IMG/VR virus record: IMGVR_UViG_3300046501_000150
Span: 1-49,364 of that record
Direction: 5' to 3' (one strand)
DNA from: a virus
Length of the DNA: 49,364 nucleotides
The notes beneath the pieces were generated by a model, which had not been told where the DNA came from, made no database searches, and worked only from the letters and a program-made list of their open reading frames with translations. How positions within the stretch are numbered: position 1 is the stretch's first letter; every line of letters begins with the position of its first letter. Below, one piece after another: positions 27,269 through 33,861 of the stretch. Both the position numbers and the translations under genes were made by a program.

Positions 27269-27363
27269 AATGCGTAGACGATCAACGCAATCAGAACAGC
27301 CGCTGCGAGCCCGCACAGACCAAGAATCGAAACTGCTTTCGATGAGTTGGTATTCGATGCCAT
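27265..27363 (-). CDS. Single-pass membrane peptide (32 aa)
   Basis: ATG at 27363, GAGGG 7 bases upstream. Sequence begins MASNTNSSKAVSILG and continues as one hydrophobic helix (LCGLAAAVLIALIVYAL). Coupled to the 44-residue gene by a GTGA overlap. It lies directly after the inverted-repeat site A and the holin-like gene, so it may be a lysis timing partner or a pinholin-like peptide. Unproven. Confidence 0.6.
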   Translation of the reverse strand: MASNTNSSKAVSILGLCGLAAAVLIALIVYAL

Positions 27364-27384
27364 GGTGATTCCCTCTGTGATTGT

Positions 27385-27421
27385 CGCGCCACGAAATGGC
27401 GTCATCTGAATTCGTGGCGCG
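27385..27421. repeat. Dispersed inverted repeat, site A
   Basis: CGCGCCACGAA (27385-27395) and TTCGTGGCGCG (27411-27421): perfect 11-bp arms, 15-base spacer. The outer 9+9 bp are shared with sites B (35683-35718) and C (45358-45394). Lies in a 60-base gap between the holin-like stop and the 32-residue gene. Confidence 0.85.
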
Positions 27422-27423
27422 GA

Positions 27424-27639
27424 TTACTCGCCGGGCTTATGAAGCTTGGACTGCTGGACCACTCGGGCGACAGCGACCGCAACACTCAGGACCATGTTCA
27501 CGCTGGCGAATACCAGCGGATCAACTGCACCCTGAAATACTGACCACCCCACAGCCGCAGCATTGAGCGCAGCGCCGAGCACGGCCAATTGAACGCTGGT
27601 CAAGCGCCAGGCCTTTCGCCATTCGGGGATCAGATTCAT
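27424..27639 (-). CDS. Holin-like membrane protein (two TM)
   Basis: 71 residues from ATG at 27639 (MNLIPEWRKAWRLTSVQLAV), coupled to the previous gene by ATGA. Two hydrophobic helices: about 15-34 (VQLAVLGAALNAAAVGWSVF) and 37-57 (VDPLVFASVNMVLSVAVAVAR), with a charged C-terminus (QQSKLHKPGE): class II holin shape. It would form the membrane lesion that frees the endolysin, encoded 23 kb away. The family resembles small holins of Pseudomonas siphophages. Confidence 0.7.
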   Translation of the reverse strand: MNLIPEWRKAWRLTSVQLAVLGAALNAAAVGWSVFQGAVDPLVFASVNMVLSVAVAVARVVQQSKLHKPGE

Positions 27640-27857
27640 GGGGCTGGATTCTTCGGTAGGAGTTTTTCGAGCTTCTCGGCGTATCGTTTCCATTCATCCC
27701 TGTCAGCAGTCATGCGCTTGAGGCTTGCCGGAGCCTTTTCGGGCTTTTCACACGCCTGGCTGGTGTAGCGGTAGACGGTTGTTTTGATGACTGGCTCTGC
27801 TGGCCTTTCCTGTTGAGCACACCCGGCGAGCAACAGAACGATCAGCAAGCGCTTCAC
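27636..27857 (-). CDS. Small lipoprotein
   Basis: 73 residues with a very short signal peptide MKRLLIVLLLAGC; lipobox LLAGC puts the lipidated Cys at 13. The mature part ends in a charged helix (RDEWKRYAEKLEKLLPK). Sits between a single-pass membrane protein and the holin-like gene, all linked by ATGA overlaps. It could be an Rz1-like second outer-membrane spanin subunit, but a clear Rz/Rz1 pair exists at 3.9-4.4 kb, so a different role is equally likely. Confidence 0.72.
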   Translation of the reverse strand: MKRLLIVLLLAGCAQQERPAEPVIKTTVYRYTSQACEKPEKAPASLKRMTADRDEWKRYAEKLEKLLPKNPAP

Positions 27858-28171
27858 TTGGGCCGCCCTTGGAGCGCCAGACTCTTGATCCCGTCGGAGT
27901 TCTGCAGGATCAAGAAGTCATGACGCTGCACCGTGGAGCGCAGGCCGTCGATGAACTTGTCCGTGCTTTCACGCGAGCGCTCCAGGGAGTCAACACGCTG
28001 CGCCATCAGAGCCGAGCTGGTCTGATAAGCGCTGAGTTGCGATTGCAGCGCGCCGAGCGAGCCAACCACATACACGAACGCGCCAATCGCCCCGGCCGAC
28101 ATAATCGTTTGCAGGACGGGCACGACGATTTTGAACATCGTTCCGTCGGCAATACGTGATACGTCAGTCAT
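27854..28171 (-). CDS. Membrane-anchored coiled-coil protein of lysis cassette
   Basis: 105 residues from ATG at 28171 (MTDVSRIADGTMFKIVVPVL). One TM helix at about 13-38 (IVVPVLQTIMSAGAIGAFVY), then a coiled coil (about 45-95) containing LQSQLSAYQTSS and RVDSLERSRESTDKF. This looks like a holin-associated or i-spanin-like protein, possibly partner of the lipoprotein 27636-27857. Function not demonstrated. An in-frame TTG at 28210 has no ribosome site. Confidence 0.65.
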   Translation of the reverse strand: MTDVSRIADGTMFKIVVPVLQTIMSAGAIGAFVYVVGSLGALQSQLSAYQTSSALMAQRVDSLERSRESTDKFIDGLRSTVQRHDFLILQNSDGIKSLALQGRPK

Positions 28172-28319
28172 GGGCGATCCATTGATAAAAAGGGCTGAAT
28201 GCTCAGCCAAGACGAATAAAAAGGGCCGTCAGGGAGCGGCCAAAGGAGGACAGGGACGAAAGAGGCCCTCGCTGAACGTGACGATCAGAGGTTCCGAGGG
28301 TTGGGGAAATCGCAGACAT

Positions 28320-28343
28320 AAAAAAACCGGCTCAATGTCCGGT
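28320..28343 (-). terminator. Rho-independent terminator in late operon
   Basis: Minus strand ACCGG-ACATTGAG-CCGGT followed by T7. Nearly identical to the terminator at 15972-15995. Bases 28172-28319 hold no gene that I can support. Confidence 0.8.
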
Positions 28344-28373
28344 TTAGGTGTTCGTGTACTTCAGTACGCGCAA

Positions 28374-28559
28374 CTAAAGATCGCATCTTCCTTGCCGCGC
28401 TTTCATCGCTTCCTGAGAAAGACTCAGCAACTCGGAAACCTCATCAGCACTGAAAACAACGTCAGAAACTCGATCCTCGTTAAGCCGATCAGTGAAGTCT
28501 ACACCCTCACATTGGCTCACGTGATCCATGTACTTTCGGAGCAAGATTCTGTGATCCAT
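28374..28559 (-). CDS. Small phage protein, first gene of the late operon
   Basis: 61 residues from ATG at 28559 (MDHRILLRKYMDHVSQCEGV), GGAG 6 bases upstream. Acidic helical protein with SADEVSELLSLSQEAMKARQ near the end. First gene after the pR'/tR'-like element. No recognised domain. Confidence 0.65.
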   Translation of the reverse strand: MDHRILLRKYMDHVSQCEGVDFTDRLNEDRVSDVVFSADEVSELLSLSQEAMKARQGRCDL

Positions 28560-28589
28560 TTCAAGCTCCAAGCGCAACAGGCATTAAGT

Positions 28590-28616
28590 AAAAAGCCCAG
28601 CGGTTAGGCTGGGCTT
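28590..28616 (-). terminator. tR'-like Rho-independent terminator just after the late promoter
   Basis: Minus strand AAGCCCAGC-loop-GCTGGGCTT followed by a T5 run; 9-bp stem. It lies about 35-60 bases downstream of the predicted late start point, like lambda tR', which is overcome by Q. It also closes the early operon. Confidence 0.83.
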
Positions 28617-28657
28617 GCAGAGCAAGTTGCCGTAGGCAAAATACTCAATGTGGCGAA

Positions 28658-28686
28658 ATGATGCCGCCAGCCGCACGGGAAGTCAA
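28658..28686 (-). promoter_or_regulatory. Candidate late promoter (pR'-like)
   Basis: Minus strand TTGACT (28686-28681), exactly 17 bases, then CATCAT (28663-28658). The -35 overlaps the stop codon of the gene at 28683-29264. Transcription would begin near 28651 and meet the terminator at 28590-28616 within about 60 bases. Same logic as lambda Q-pR'-tR'. Confidence 0.6.
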
Positions 28687-29264
28687 GCGGCCTCTTTCAT
28701 CTTGTAAATGGCCGCTCCAATTGGGCTCAAAGCCATGCGGTCGAGGTCCTCACAGCAGTCGAATGTGAGCCGCACCATGCACTCCCAATCCCGGTCCCAG
28801 TTGAACGACTCAAGCCGCACTCCGTACTCGGCCAACAGCCAAGAACGGAACGACTCAGGCTTGATCAGCGGGTCGTCGTTGACCGACTGCCCGCCCTGGT
28901 GCATGTACCGGTACCGGCGCATTACACCCTTGACCACGAATTCCAGCTTTTCCCGCTTCGCCGCCGTCATGCGCTTGGACTTCGACACGACCATGCCGAA
29001 TACCAATTCCTCGGCTGCTTCACGGATGTCGTCGTCCCGGTTGGCTGCGTACATGTACTCGCCGAACACACGCACTTGCGGGTGAAGCTTGGCGATTGCC
29101 GACTGGATATGACCGGCCAACGCGCTGTGCATCGCGTGATTTGCCGTGGGGCCGCGCTCTGTTGCCTGCACAACGACGCCCAGCTGGACCACATCCGAGG
29201 ATTGCCCGGGCGCAGGGTTGTAGGTGCAGTCATGCCAAGCCTGACGTGCTGAGTTGATATTCAT
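28683..29264 (-). CDS. Candidate late antiterminator (Q position)
   Basis: 193 residues from ATG at 29264 (MNINSARQAWHDCTYNPAPG), preceded by GGAGGGGG. Contains SKSKRMTAAKREKLEFVVKG (basic helix, about 99-118), MRRYRYMH and a C-terminal DCCEDLDRMALSPIGAAI. I do not recognise the fold. Evidence for Q function is positional: last early gene, directly before a promoter-terminator pair opening the late operon, which itself contains several internal terminators. A different phage regulator is possible. Confidence 0.55.
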   Translation of the reverse strand: MNINSARQAWHDCTYNPAPGQSSDVVQLGVVVQATERGPTANHAMHSALAGHIQSAIAKLHPQVRVFGEYMYAANRDDDIREAAEELVFGMVVSKSKRMTAAKREKLEFVVKGVMRRYRYMHQGGQSVNDDPLIKPESFRSWLLAEYGVRLESFNWDRDWECMVRLTFDCCEDLDRMALSPIGAAIYKMKEAA

Positions 29265-29521
29265 CTTTGCCCCCTCCACTTCTTCGCCCAGAAAGGGGCT
29301 TTGGTTTGCTCTGTCGTGTAAATCACGCGATCCACGATCTGAGCGGCTAAAGTTTTTGCTACGGATCTGCCGACCTTGCGCATCCTCGCTTCCAAGTCAT
29401 CAAGTCGACATCCGGACAAGAGCCACCCCGCAGACTCGATCGACTCCCGCCCCTCGATAACTTCTTGCGCAAGGTGGGCTTCAAGGGCGCGCCACGCGTT
29501 GTTGCCGACCTCCTCAATCAT
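29261..29521 (-). CDS. Small phage protein, unknown function
   Basis: 86 residues, start MIEEVGNNAWRALEAHLAQE; helical with RLDDLEARMRKVGRSVAKTL, ending WAKKWRGQR. ATGA overlaps with both neighbours (ninG and the Q-position gene). No domain recognised; position is in the nin-like region. Confidence 0.68.
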   Translation of the reverse strand: MIEEVGNNAWRALEAHLAQEVIEGRESIESAGWLLSGCRLDDLEARMRKVGRSVAKTLAAQIVDRVIYTTEQTKAPFWAKKWRGQR

Positions 29522-30099
29522 GCCGCCGCCCTCTTCAATTCTCTGGTCTTCGCCCGGTACTTGGCCGTAAGGGCTTTCAATTCTTCGACGGTGTACTTCT
29601 GGGGCTCATGAGGCCCTTCAAGCCATTCAACGTTCACGGCTCCGATGCGCAGCACCAAGTTGATCCGATACTCCACGATGTTTCCGGACTTGTGCTGATT
29701 GCAGGGCACGCACTGCTTGTGGCAGTTCAGCGGCTCGAAGCGCAGCGCGGGATTGCTGCCCACTGTCCGGTAATGCCCGGCGTCGTACTTACCCTGGTGG
29801 TGCCGGCCGCAGCTGATGCATGGAAGATCAGCGTCACGGGCACGCACCCACTCGTTGAATGCCTGCTGCGTGTCGCGCATGTGGTCGCTGCGTGTCTTCA
29901 GCGCCTCCTTGCGGACCTTGATTTCCTTCCGGTTGCGCTGGGCGATGGCCCTACTGGCTTTGTCCTGATTCGCCGGAGCGATGGCCAGACCACATGCCCA
30001 GCCGCAAACCTTCTGGCCGAGCTGCGCCGGTACGAACTGGATGGCGCACGCAGCGTTTGCGCAGGTCTTCTTCTTGCGCTCTTTGATGGAGAGGCTCAT
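29518..30099 (-). CDS. ninG: NinG/Rap-family recombination nuclease
   Basis: 193 residues. N-terminal zinc cluster CANAACAIQF...KVCGWAC, basic helix, then an HNH-like core CISCGRHHQGKYDAGHYRTV followed by LNCHKQCVPCNQHKSGN and EYR. This is the lambda NinG (Rap) pattern: a structure-specific endonuclease that cuts D-loops and Holliday junctions in phage recombination. Two genes separate it from the Q-position terminator. ATGA overlaps on both sides. Confidence 0.93.
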   Translation of the reverse strand: MSLSIKERKKKTCANAACAIQFVPAQLGQKVCGWACGLAIAPANQDKASRAIAQRNRKEIKVRKEALKTRSDHMRDTQQAFNEWVRARDADLPCISCGRHHQGKYDAGHYRTVGSNPALRFEPLNCHKQCVPCNQHKSGNIVEYRINLVLRIGAVNVEWLEGPHEPQKYTVEELKALTAKYRAKTRELKRAAA

Positions 30100-30347
30100 C
30101 GACGATCCTCCCGCTTCTGGCGCATGTAGAAATTCGCTACCACCTCAGCGAGGAACCGGCACCCGAACTCCGAAAGCCCACCGGCGAACTCGCTTGCCGC
30201 CTCCGCCCGAGCTGCGTATTCGCCGTCCAGTCTCAAGGCGACAGCGCTGCAGAAGCTGCCGATATCCTCCACATCCATTTCCTTGACCAGCTTGTCGACA
30301 GACAAGAACACAGTCGTTTCCGTCGTAATTCCGAGACCGTCGCTCAT
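30096..30347 (-). CDS. Small nin-region protein, unknown function
   Basis: 83 residues from ATG at 30347 (MSDGLGITTETTVFLSVDKL), coupled to ninB by ATGA, GAGGTGG upstream. The upstream 66 codons of the open frame overlap ninB and have no start support. Helical; ends FYMRQKREDRR. No recognised domain. Confidence 0.7.
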   Translation of the reverse strand: MSDGLGITTETTVFLSVDKLVKEMDVEDIGSFCSAVALRLDGEYAARAEAASEFAGGLSEFGCRFLAEVVANFYMRQKREDRR

Positions 30348-30814
30348 GCCGCCACCTCGCCCAGCAGATCCGAGAACACAACGCCGTGACGACCGAAGTA
30401 CGTGACGATGCGGTCGGTGTAGGCGATGCCCTGGGCACGGTTGAACAGGCTGGTCACCGGGAAGCCATCCGGCCCGAACAGATGGCAGCCGCCCATCATG
30501 TCCAGCTTCGTTTCGTAGGACAGATGACGCATGACCCGATACCACTCGGCCTGAAACCCGGCGTCCTCGTTCAGCAGGATCTGCACGCCGATGTGCAGCT
30601 TGCAGTACTTGCGCGCCTCGGCTGGGTCACCGATCTGAGTCATCTCGGATATGCGCTTGTACATCGCGAACCAGAGTGCGTTCTGATCCAAGGTGCGGTC
30701 CTTGCCCGGGCGCAGCGACACGACCACGAAACGCTTGTCGCGATACATCGTGGTCAGGCTGGTGATTGCCTCGGTGAGCTTCGCCTGGCAGTTGACGCTG
30801 ATTTTGGCTGTCAT
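30344..30814 (-). CDS. ninB: NinB/Orf-family recombination mediator
   Basis: 156 residues with the NinB pattern: VVSLRPGKDRTLDQNALWFA, MYKRISEMTQ, ARKYCKLHIGVQILL and FPVTSLFNRAQG. In lambda, NinB (Orf) binds ssDNA and SSB and helps load recombinase. It stands next to ninG as in lambda's nin region; start overlaps the previous gene by 4 bases. Confidence 0.92.
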   Translation of the reverse strand: MTAKISVNCQAKLTEAITSLTTMYRDKRFVVVSLRPGKDRTLDQNALWFAMYKRISEMTQIGDPAEARKYCKLHIGVQILLNEDAGFQAEWYRVMRHLSYETKLDMMGGCHLFGPDGFPVTSLFNRAQGIAYTDRIVTYFGRHGVVFSDLLGEVAA

Positions 30815-31062
30815 GACGGTTCATTCCCCAAGGTCATGGCAAGGCGCTTATCGCGCTGAATGATGTCCGTGCAGCGCTGAATCCTGTGCCAGCACTCGTC
30901 GGGCATTCCCTTCGCGTCCGACATGCAGCAGTCAGAGCAGACCCAACCACACTCTCCGCGAGCTGCTTGAGTAGTCCAATCGCGAGTGGCTTTGTCCATT
31001 TCGGAGATGTGGTCAGGAAGATCTGATTTATTGATGAGCGTTACTTTGACGAAGTCAGTCAT
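30811..31062 (-). CDS. Small Cys-rich phage protein
   Basis: 83 residues, start MTDFVKVTLINKSDLPDHIS. Central ECGWVCSDCCMSDAKGMPDE followed by CWH gives a probable zinc-binding ribbon. Function unknown; nin-region neighbour of ninB. Overlaps its neighbours by 4 and 8 bases. Confidence 0.7.
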   Translation of the reverse strand: MTDFVKVTLINKSDLPDHISEMDKATRDWTTQAARGECGWVCSDCCMSDAKGMPDECWHRIQRCTDIIQRDKRLAMTLGNEPS

Positions 31063-31678
31063 GGCTAGACTCCCGCTTCAGCGCCCCATCAACCTGCTCG
31101 TCGAGCCGCTCGCCGCTGGGGCAATCGTGCCCAAGCTTGACCGACACCTTTGGATTTACCACGACAGCCAGATAAGCTACCGGCCAGTGTTGATTGCGCA
31201 GGAAGCGGTAGCGCTTGGCATCCTTGCGCAGCGCCTCCAGCTCTTCGGTAAACACCGGCCCCTTCAGTCGATCCAGCTCTGCCTGTAACCCTTGGAGCGT
31301 TGCTGTATGAACTCGACGCTCGGCTTCAATGCTCAAGCGCCACGCCTCGTTCTCAGTCTTGAGCTGGTCGCGCTCAGTGATCAGCGACGTAAGGTATTCA
31401 GCATCGCCGATGGTGCCGTCGCCGTCGCACTCGCCGCACTTCTCCATGATTGGCTCTGGCGGCTGGAAATGTCCTTCCCAAGTGTTTTGCCCGGTATAAA
31501 TCTCGCCTTGACCGCCGCAGCTTGGGCACTCGCAGAGCTGGGCCGCGAGCTGCTCGTTATCCGCGATCAGGTCGAGCGCGACTGAAGGCGTGCACACCAT
31601 GCTCCAGAGGTCTTCCTTGTTGGGGAAGTTCTGGTTCACGTCCTCAGCCAGCCGATTCAGTTCGGTGTAGTCAGTCAT
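31055..31678 (-). CDS. Phage protein with DnaJ-type zinc motifs and coiled coil
   Basis: 207 residues. Residues about 50-90 hold two CxxCxGxG-like units (CPSCGGQGEIYTG and CGECDGDGT), as in DnaJ zinc fingers. Residues 95-155 form a coiled coil (ITERDQLKTENEAWRLSIEA) and the C-terminal part resembles Ea/Ead-type phage proteins with EALRKDAKRYRFLRNQHWPV. Role unknown. Coupled by ATGA to the DUF2591 gene. Confidence 0.72.
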   Translation of the reverse strand: MTDYTELNRLAEDVNQNFPNKEDLWSMVCTPSVALDLIADNEQLAAQLCECPSCGGQGEIYTGQNTWEGHFQPPEPIMEKCGECDGDGTIGDAEYLTSLITERDQLKTENEAWRLSIEAERRVHTATLQGLQAELDRLKGPVFTEELEALRKDAKRYRFLRNQHWPVAYLAVVVNPKVSVKLGHDCPSGERLDEQVDGALKRESSHD

Positions 31679-32079
31679 ACAAGCTCCTTAGGCACGCTCA
31701 CTGTCTCGCCGAGTACAGAGGCGACGATGGCGCGGCAGGCAGCGATGAGGTGGGTTGGGCCAAAGACCTCCCATTTGTTGCTGGATGGCAGCTCAAGACC
31801 GTCTTCATCGCAGAGGTAGGCGAACACCAGCCCGTCCCGGTCGAACGTCAGGTCAATGCGATGCTTGGCGATCAGCGGCCCGCCCTGGCTCCAGTCGGTC
31901 GAATATCGGCAGGCGAAACCGGTGACGCTGCCCTCGAGATCAACGGCAGTGACGCCGACGCTGTATTCGGTTCGGCCAATCGGCATGAGCAGCGGATTCC
32001 ATCCCTCTGCCTTTGCCACAGCCCATTCCAGCGCCGCTCCATTCAGCTCAGCCGTCTTCACTTCCACGAATTCGGTCAT
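31675..32079 (-). CDS. DUF2591 (NinX-like) phage protein
   Basis: 134 residues, start MTEFVEVKTAELNGAALEWA. VKTAELNGAALEWAVAKAEG and the STDWSQGGPLIAKHRIDLTF block are characteristic of DUF2591 proteins encoded in phage early operons. Function unknown. ATGA overlaps with both neighbours. Confidence 0.85.
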   Translation of the reverse strand: MTEFVEVKTAELNGAALEWAVAKAEGWNPLLMPIGRTEYSVGVTAVDLEGSVTGFACRYSTDWSQGGPLIAKHRIDLTFDRDGLVFAYLCDEDGLELPSSNKWEVFGPTHLIAACRAIVASVLGETVSVPKELV

Positions 32080-32390
32080 TGCGACACCTTCAGGCCAGCG
32101 GCAGTAATAGATTTGGCGCAGGCTGCACGCATACGATTGGCGGCGTTGAAGCCGTCCATATGGCTATCGTCGATGGCTTCTTCGGGGTCTTCCGGCACTT
32201 CCGGTGAAGGTGGCAGCTCAATCACCATTGCGGCTCTGGATGCCTGCCAGCTTGTCCAAGCCGTATCAACCGTACTGAGACGATACCCATCGCCAGCTCG
32301 CTCAAGGATTTGCGCCGAATCTGCTATAGCCGCCGGATCAATGGTCCAAGCTTCAAACCCCTCACGCATCTTTTCGCTGATGTCAGCCAT
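32076..32390 (-). CDS. Small early phage protein with WxxWQASR motif
   Basis: 104 residues from ATG at 32390 (MADISEKMREGFEAWTIDPA). TAWTSWQASRAAMVIELP (about 43-60) is a recurrent motif of small phage early proteins (FExW ... AWxxWQAAR). The next gene upstream carries the same FETW ... SAWQAAR pattern, so the two are probably paralogous. Function unknown. Confidence 0.7.
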   Translation of the reverse strand: MADISEKMREGFEAWTIDPAAIADSAQILERAGDGYRLSTVDTAWTSWQASRAAMVIELPPSPEVPEDPEEAIDDSHMDGFNAANRMRAACAKSITAAGLKVSQ

Positions 32391-32625
32391 GGAAAGTGTC
32401 CTCGTGCTCAAAGTCGGCAAGGTGGTCAAGGAATTCTTCTTGTTCCCTGACTTGCTTTTTCAGTAGGTCTTCGCGCGCTGCCTGCCATGCCGACCAGCTC
32501 GTATTGAGATGGTGCTTATCCCGACCGGCGTACCAATCACGCTCGCGGACGATGCGGATCACCCGACCTTCTCGGTCAGCTTGGGCGGTGATCCAAGTTT
32601 CAAATTGATTCCGTGAATCACTCAT
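32383..32625 (-). CDS. Small early phage protein, paralogue-like of the neighbour
   Basis: 80 residues, start MSDSRNQFETWITAQADREG; contains TSWSAWQAAREDLLKKQ. Same FExW/WQAAR architecture as 32076-32390. Ends in an acidic helix EEFLDHLADFEHED. Coupled by ATGA with the 56-residue gene upstream. Confidence 0.7.
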   Translation of the reverse strand: MSDSRNQFETWITAQADREGRVIRIVRERDWYAGRDKHHLNTSWSAWQAAREDLLKKQVREQEEFLDHLADFEHEDTFHG

Positions 32626-32792
32626 CGCCCCACTCCCCGCTCGATATGATTTCCACGACGTTGGCTGCCGTCAGTACGGACCAGTCGGTGATCTGCTCCT
32701 GAACTCATGAGCACCATGTCTTTTTGGTGACGAGTGATCTGGAAGCCTTCGGCCTGTAGGTTTTGTACGGTGATGCGTTGGAGCGGGGTCAT
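32622..32792 (-). CDS. Small phage protein (56 aa)
   Basis: ATG at 32792 with AGGTGA upstream and ATGA overlaps at both ends, which makes it almost certainly a gene. Starts MTPLQRITVQNLQAEGFQIT and is followed by RHQKDMVLMSSGADHRLVRT; basic, small alpha/beta. Function unknown. Confidence 0.7.
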   Translation of the reverse strand: MTPLQRITVQNLQAEGFQITRHQKDMVLMSSGADHRLVRTDGSQRRGNHIERGVGR

Positions 32793-33034
32793 GGCTTCAC
32801 CTGTGTCATGAGGACATCGAAGCCGTCGTCCGGCATGAAGACGACCGAGTAACCGAGCTTTTCACCGGTAGCTTCTTCGTCCAAATCGCAGAGGCATTCG
32901 TCGTCGGAAAGTACATCACCGGAAACGCTCACCAGATCAGCCACGGCGCAGCCGAGAATGTGGGCCAGTTCGGCCGTACCAGTGACCACTTCGCCAGACC
33001 CATCAAGGTTTTCAACTTCAACCCAGGTACACAT
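32789..33034 (-). CDS. Small acidic phage protein
   Basis: 81 residues from ATG at 33034 (MCTWVEVENLDGSGEVVTGT), sharing one base with the upstream stop (TGATG). Acidic, DVLSDDECLCDLDEEATGEK. Unrecognised. Directly downstream of the helicase loader. Confidence 0.68.
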   Translation of the reverse strand: MCTWVEVENLDGSGEVVTGTAELAHILGCAVADLVSVSGDVLSDDECLCDLDEEATGEKLGYSVVFMPDDGFDVLMTQVKP

Positions 33035-33861
33035 CACGAAACCCTCCGCTTGCTGCGCTCAGACGCGCCTTCGAATACCAGCCCAATGCCGCGACCCTCA
33101 CGCAGACGGTCAACGCTGCGATCACCCAGCACCGCGCCCAACTCCTTGGCGTCGATGTTGGAAATCACGATGGTCGGGAGCTGTTCCTCGTAGCGCCCGT
33201 TGATCACGGCGAACAAGGTGGCCAGCTCGAACTCGGTCGGCTTGGTGGCACCCACTTCGTCGATGATCAGCAGCGATGGCTCGACCAGACTGGCGAATGC
33301 CTCTGACTCGGTGTATTCGGCTCGGTCGCCGTAGCTGCCCTTGATGAACTGGAGTAACCCACCAACGGTGCGATACACGGCCGTGGCGTTGTGGTTGACG
33401 ATCACATGACCAGCGATTGCAGCGGCCAGATGCGTCTTGCCCGTACCTGGTGTCCCGGTCATGACGATGCAGCGCCCGTCTTCCAGGTGCTGCGGAAACT
33501 GCTCGGCGTACTCGACGCACTTCGCCAGATTGGCCTTCTGCGCCTCGGTGCCCGCAACGAAGTCGGCAAAGTTCTTGCCCATGAACCGTTTCGGGATCAT
33601 GGAAGCCCCCAGCTTGCGCTCCAATCGTTCTTCGGCGATTCGGGCATACATCGCACGCTGTTCGTCCTGATCGCGCCTCAGCTGCAGGTCAGCAGCGCAG
33701 CCGGGGCATCCAGAGGCAACATCAGCGTTCCTGCGGATGATCGACGCATACGCACCGTGCGTTGGACACTCAGCGGCTTGCTTGGAGACAACACCGAAGC
33801 GCCGCTCCAAGTCGTGCACGGTCAGGTCGACGCTCGGAGATTCAGAAGTCATAGGTGCCAT
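33034..33861 (-). CDS. DnaC-like replicative helicase loader
   Basis: 275 residues (ATG at 33852 is an alternative start). N-terminal Cys pairs (C32 and C52/C55, CPGC) as in phage DnaC proteins, then an AAA+ core: Walker A GTPGTGKT (136-143), Walker B LLIIDEVG (197-204), sensor segment TIVISNIDAKEL and the arginine-finger stretch GDRSVDRLREGRG. It would load host DnaB at the phage origin set by the gene just upstream. 3' neighbours are small nin-type genes. Confidence 0.92.
   Translation of the reverse strand: MAPMTSESPSVDLTVHDLERRFGVVSKQAAECPTHGAYASIIRRNADVASGCPGCAADLQLRRDQDEQRAMYARIAEERLERKLGASMIPKRFMGKNFADFVAGTEAQKANLAKCVEYAEQFPQHLEDGRCIVMTGTPGTGKTHLAAAIAGHVIVNHNATAVYRTVGGLLQFIKGSYGDRAEYTESEAFASLVEPSLLIIDEVGATKPTEFELATLFAVINGRYEEQLPTIVISNIDAKELGAVLGDRSVDRLREGRGIGLVFEGASERSKRRVS

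Noticed and set aside
29488-29496. Fourth copy of the dispersed inverted repeat
   Set aside because: Only the left half CGCGCCACG is present; no CGTGGCGCG occurs within 40 bases, and a lone 9-mer is expected by chance at about this frequency.
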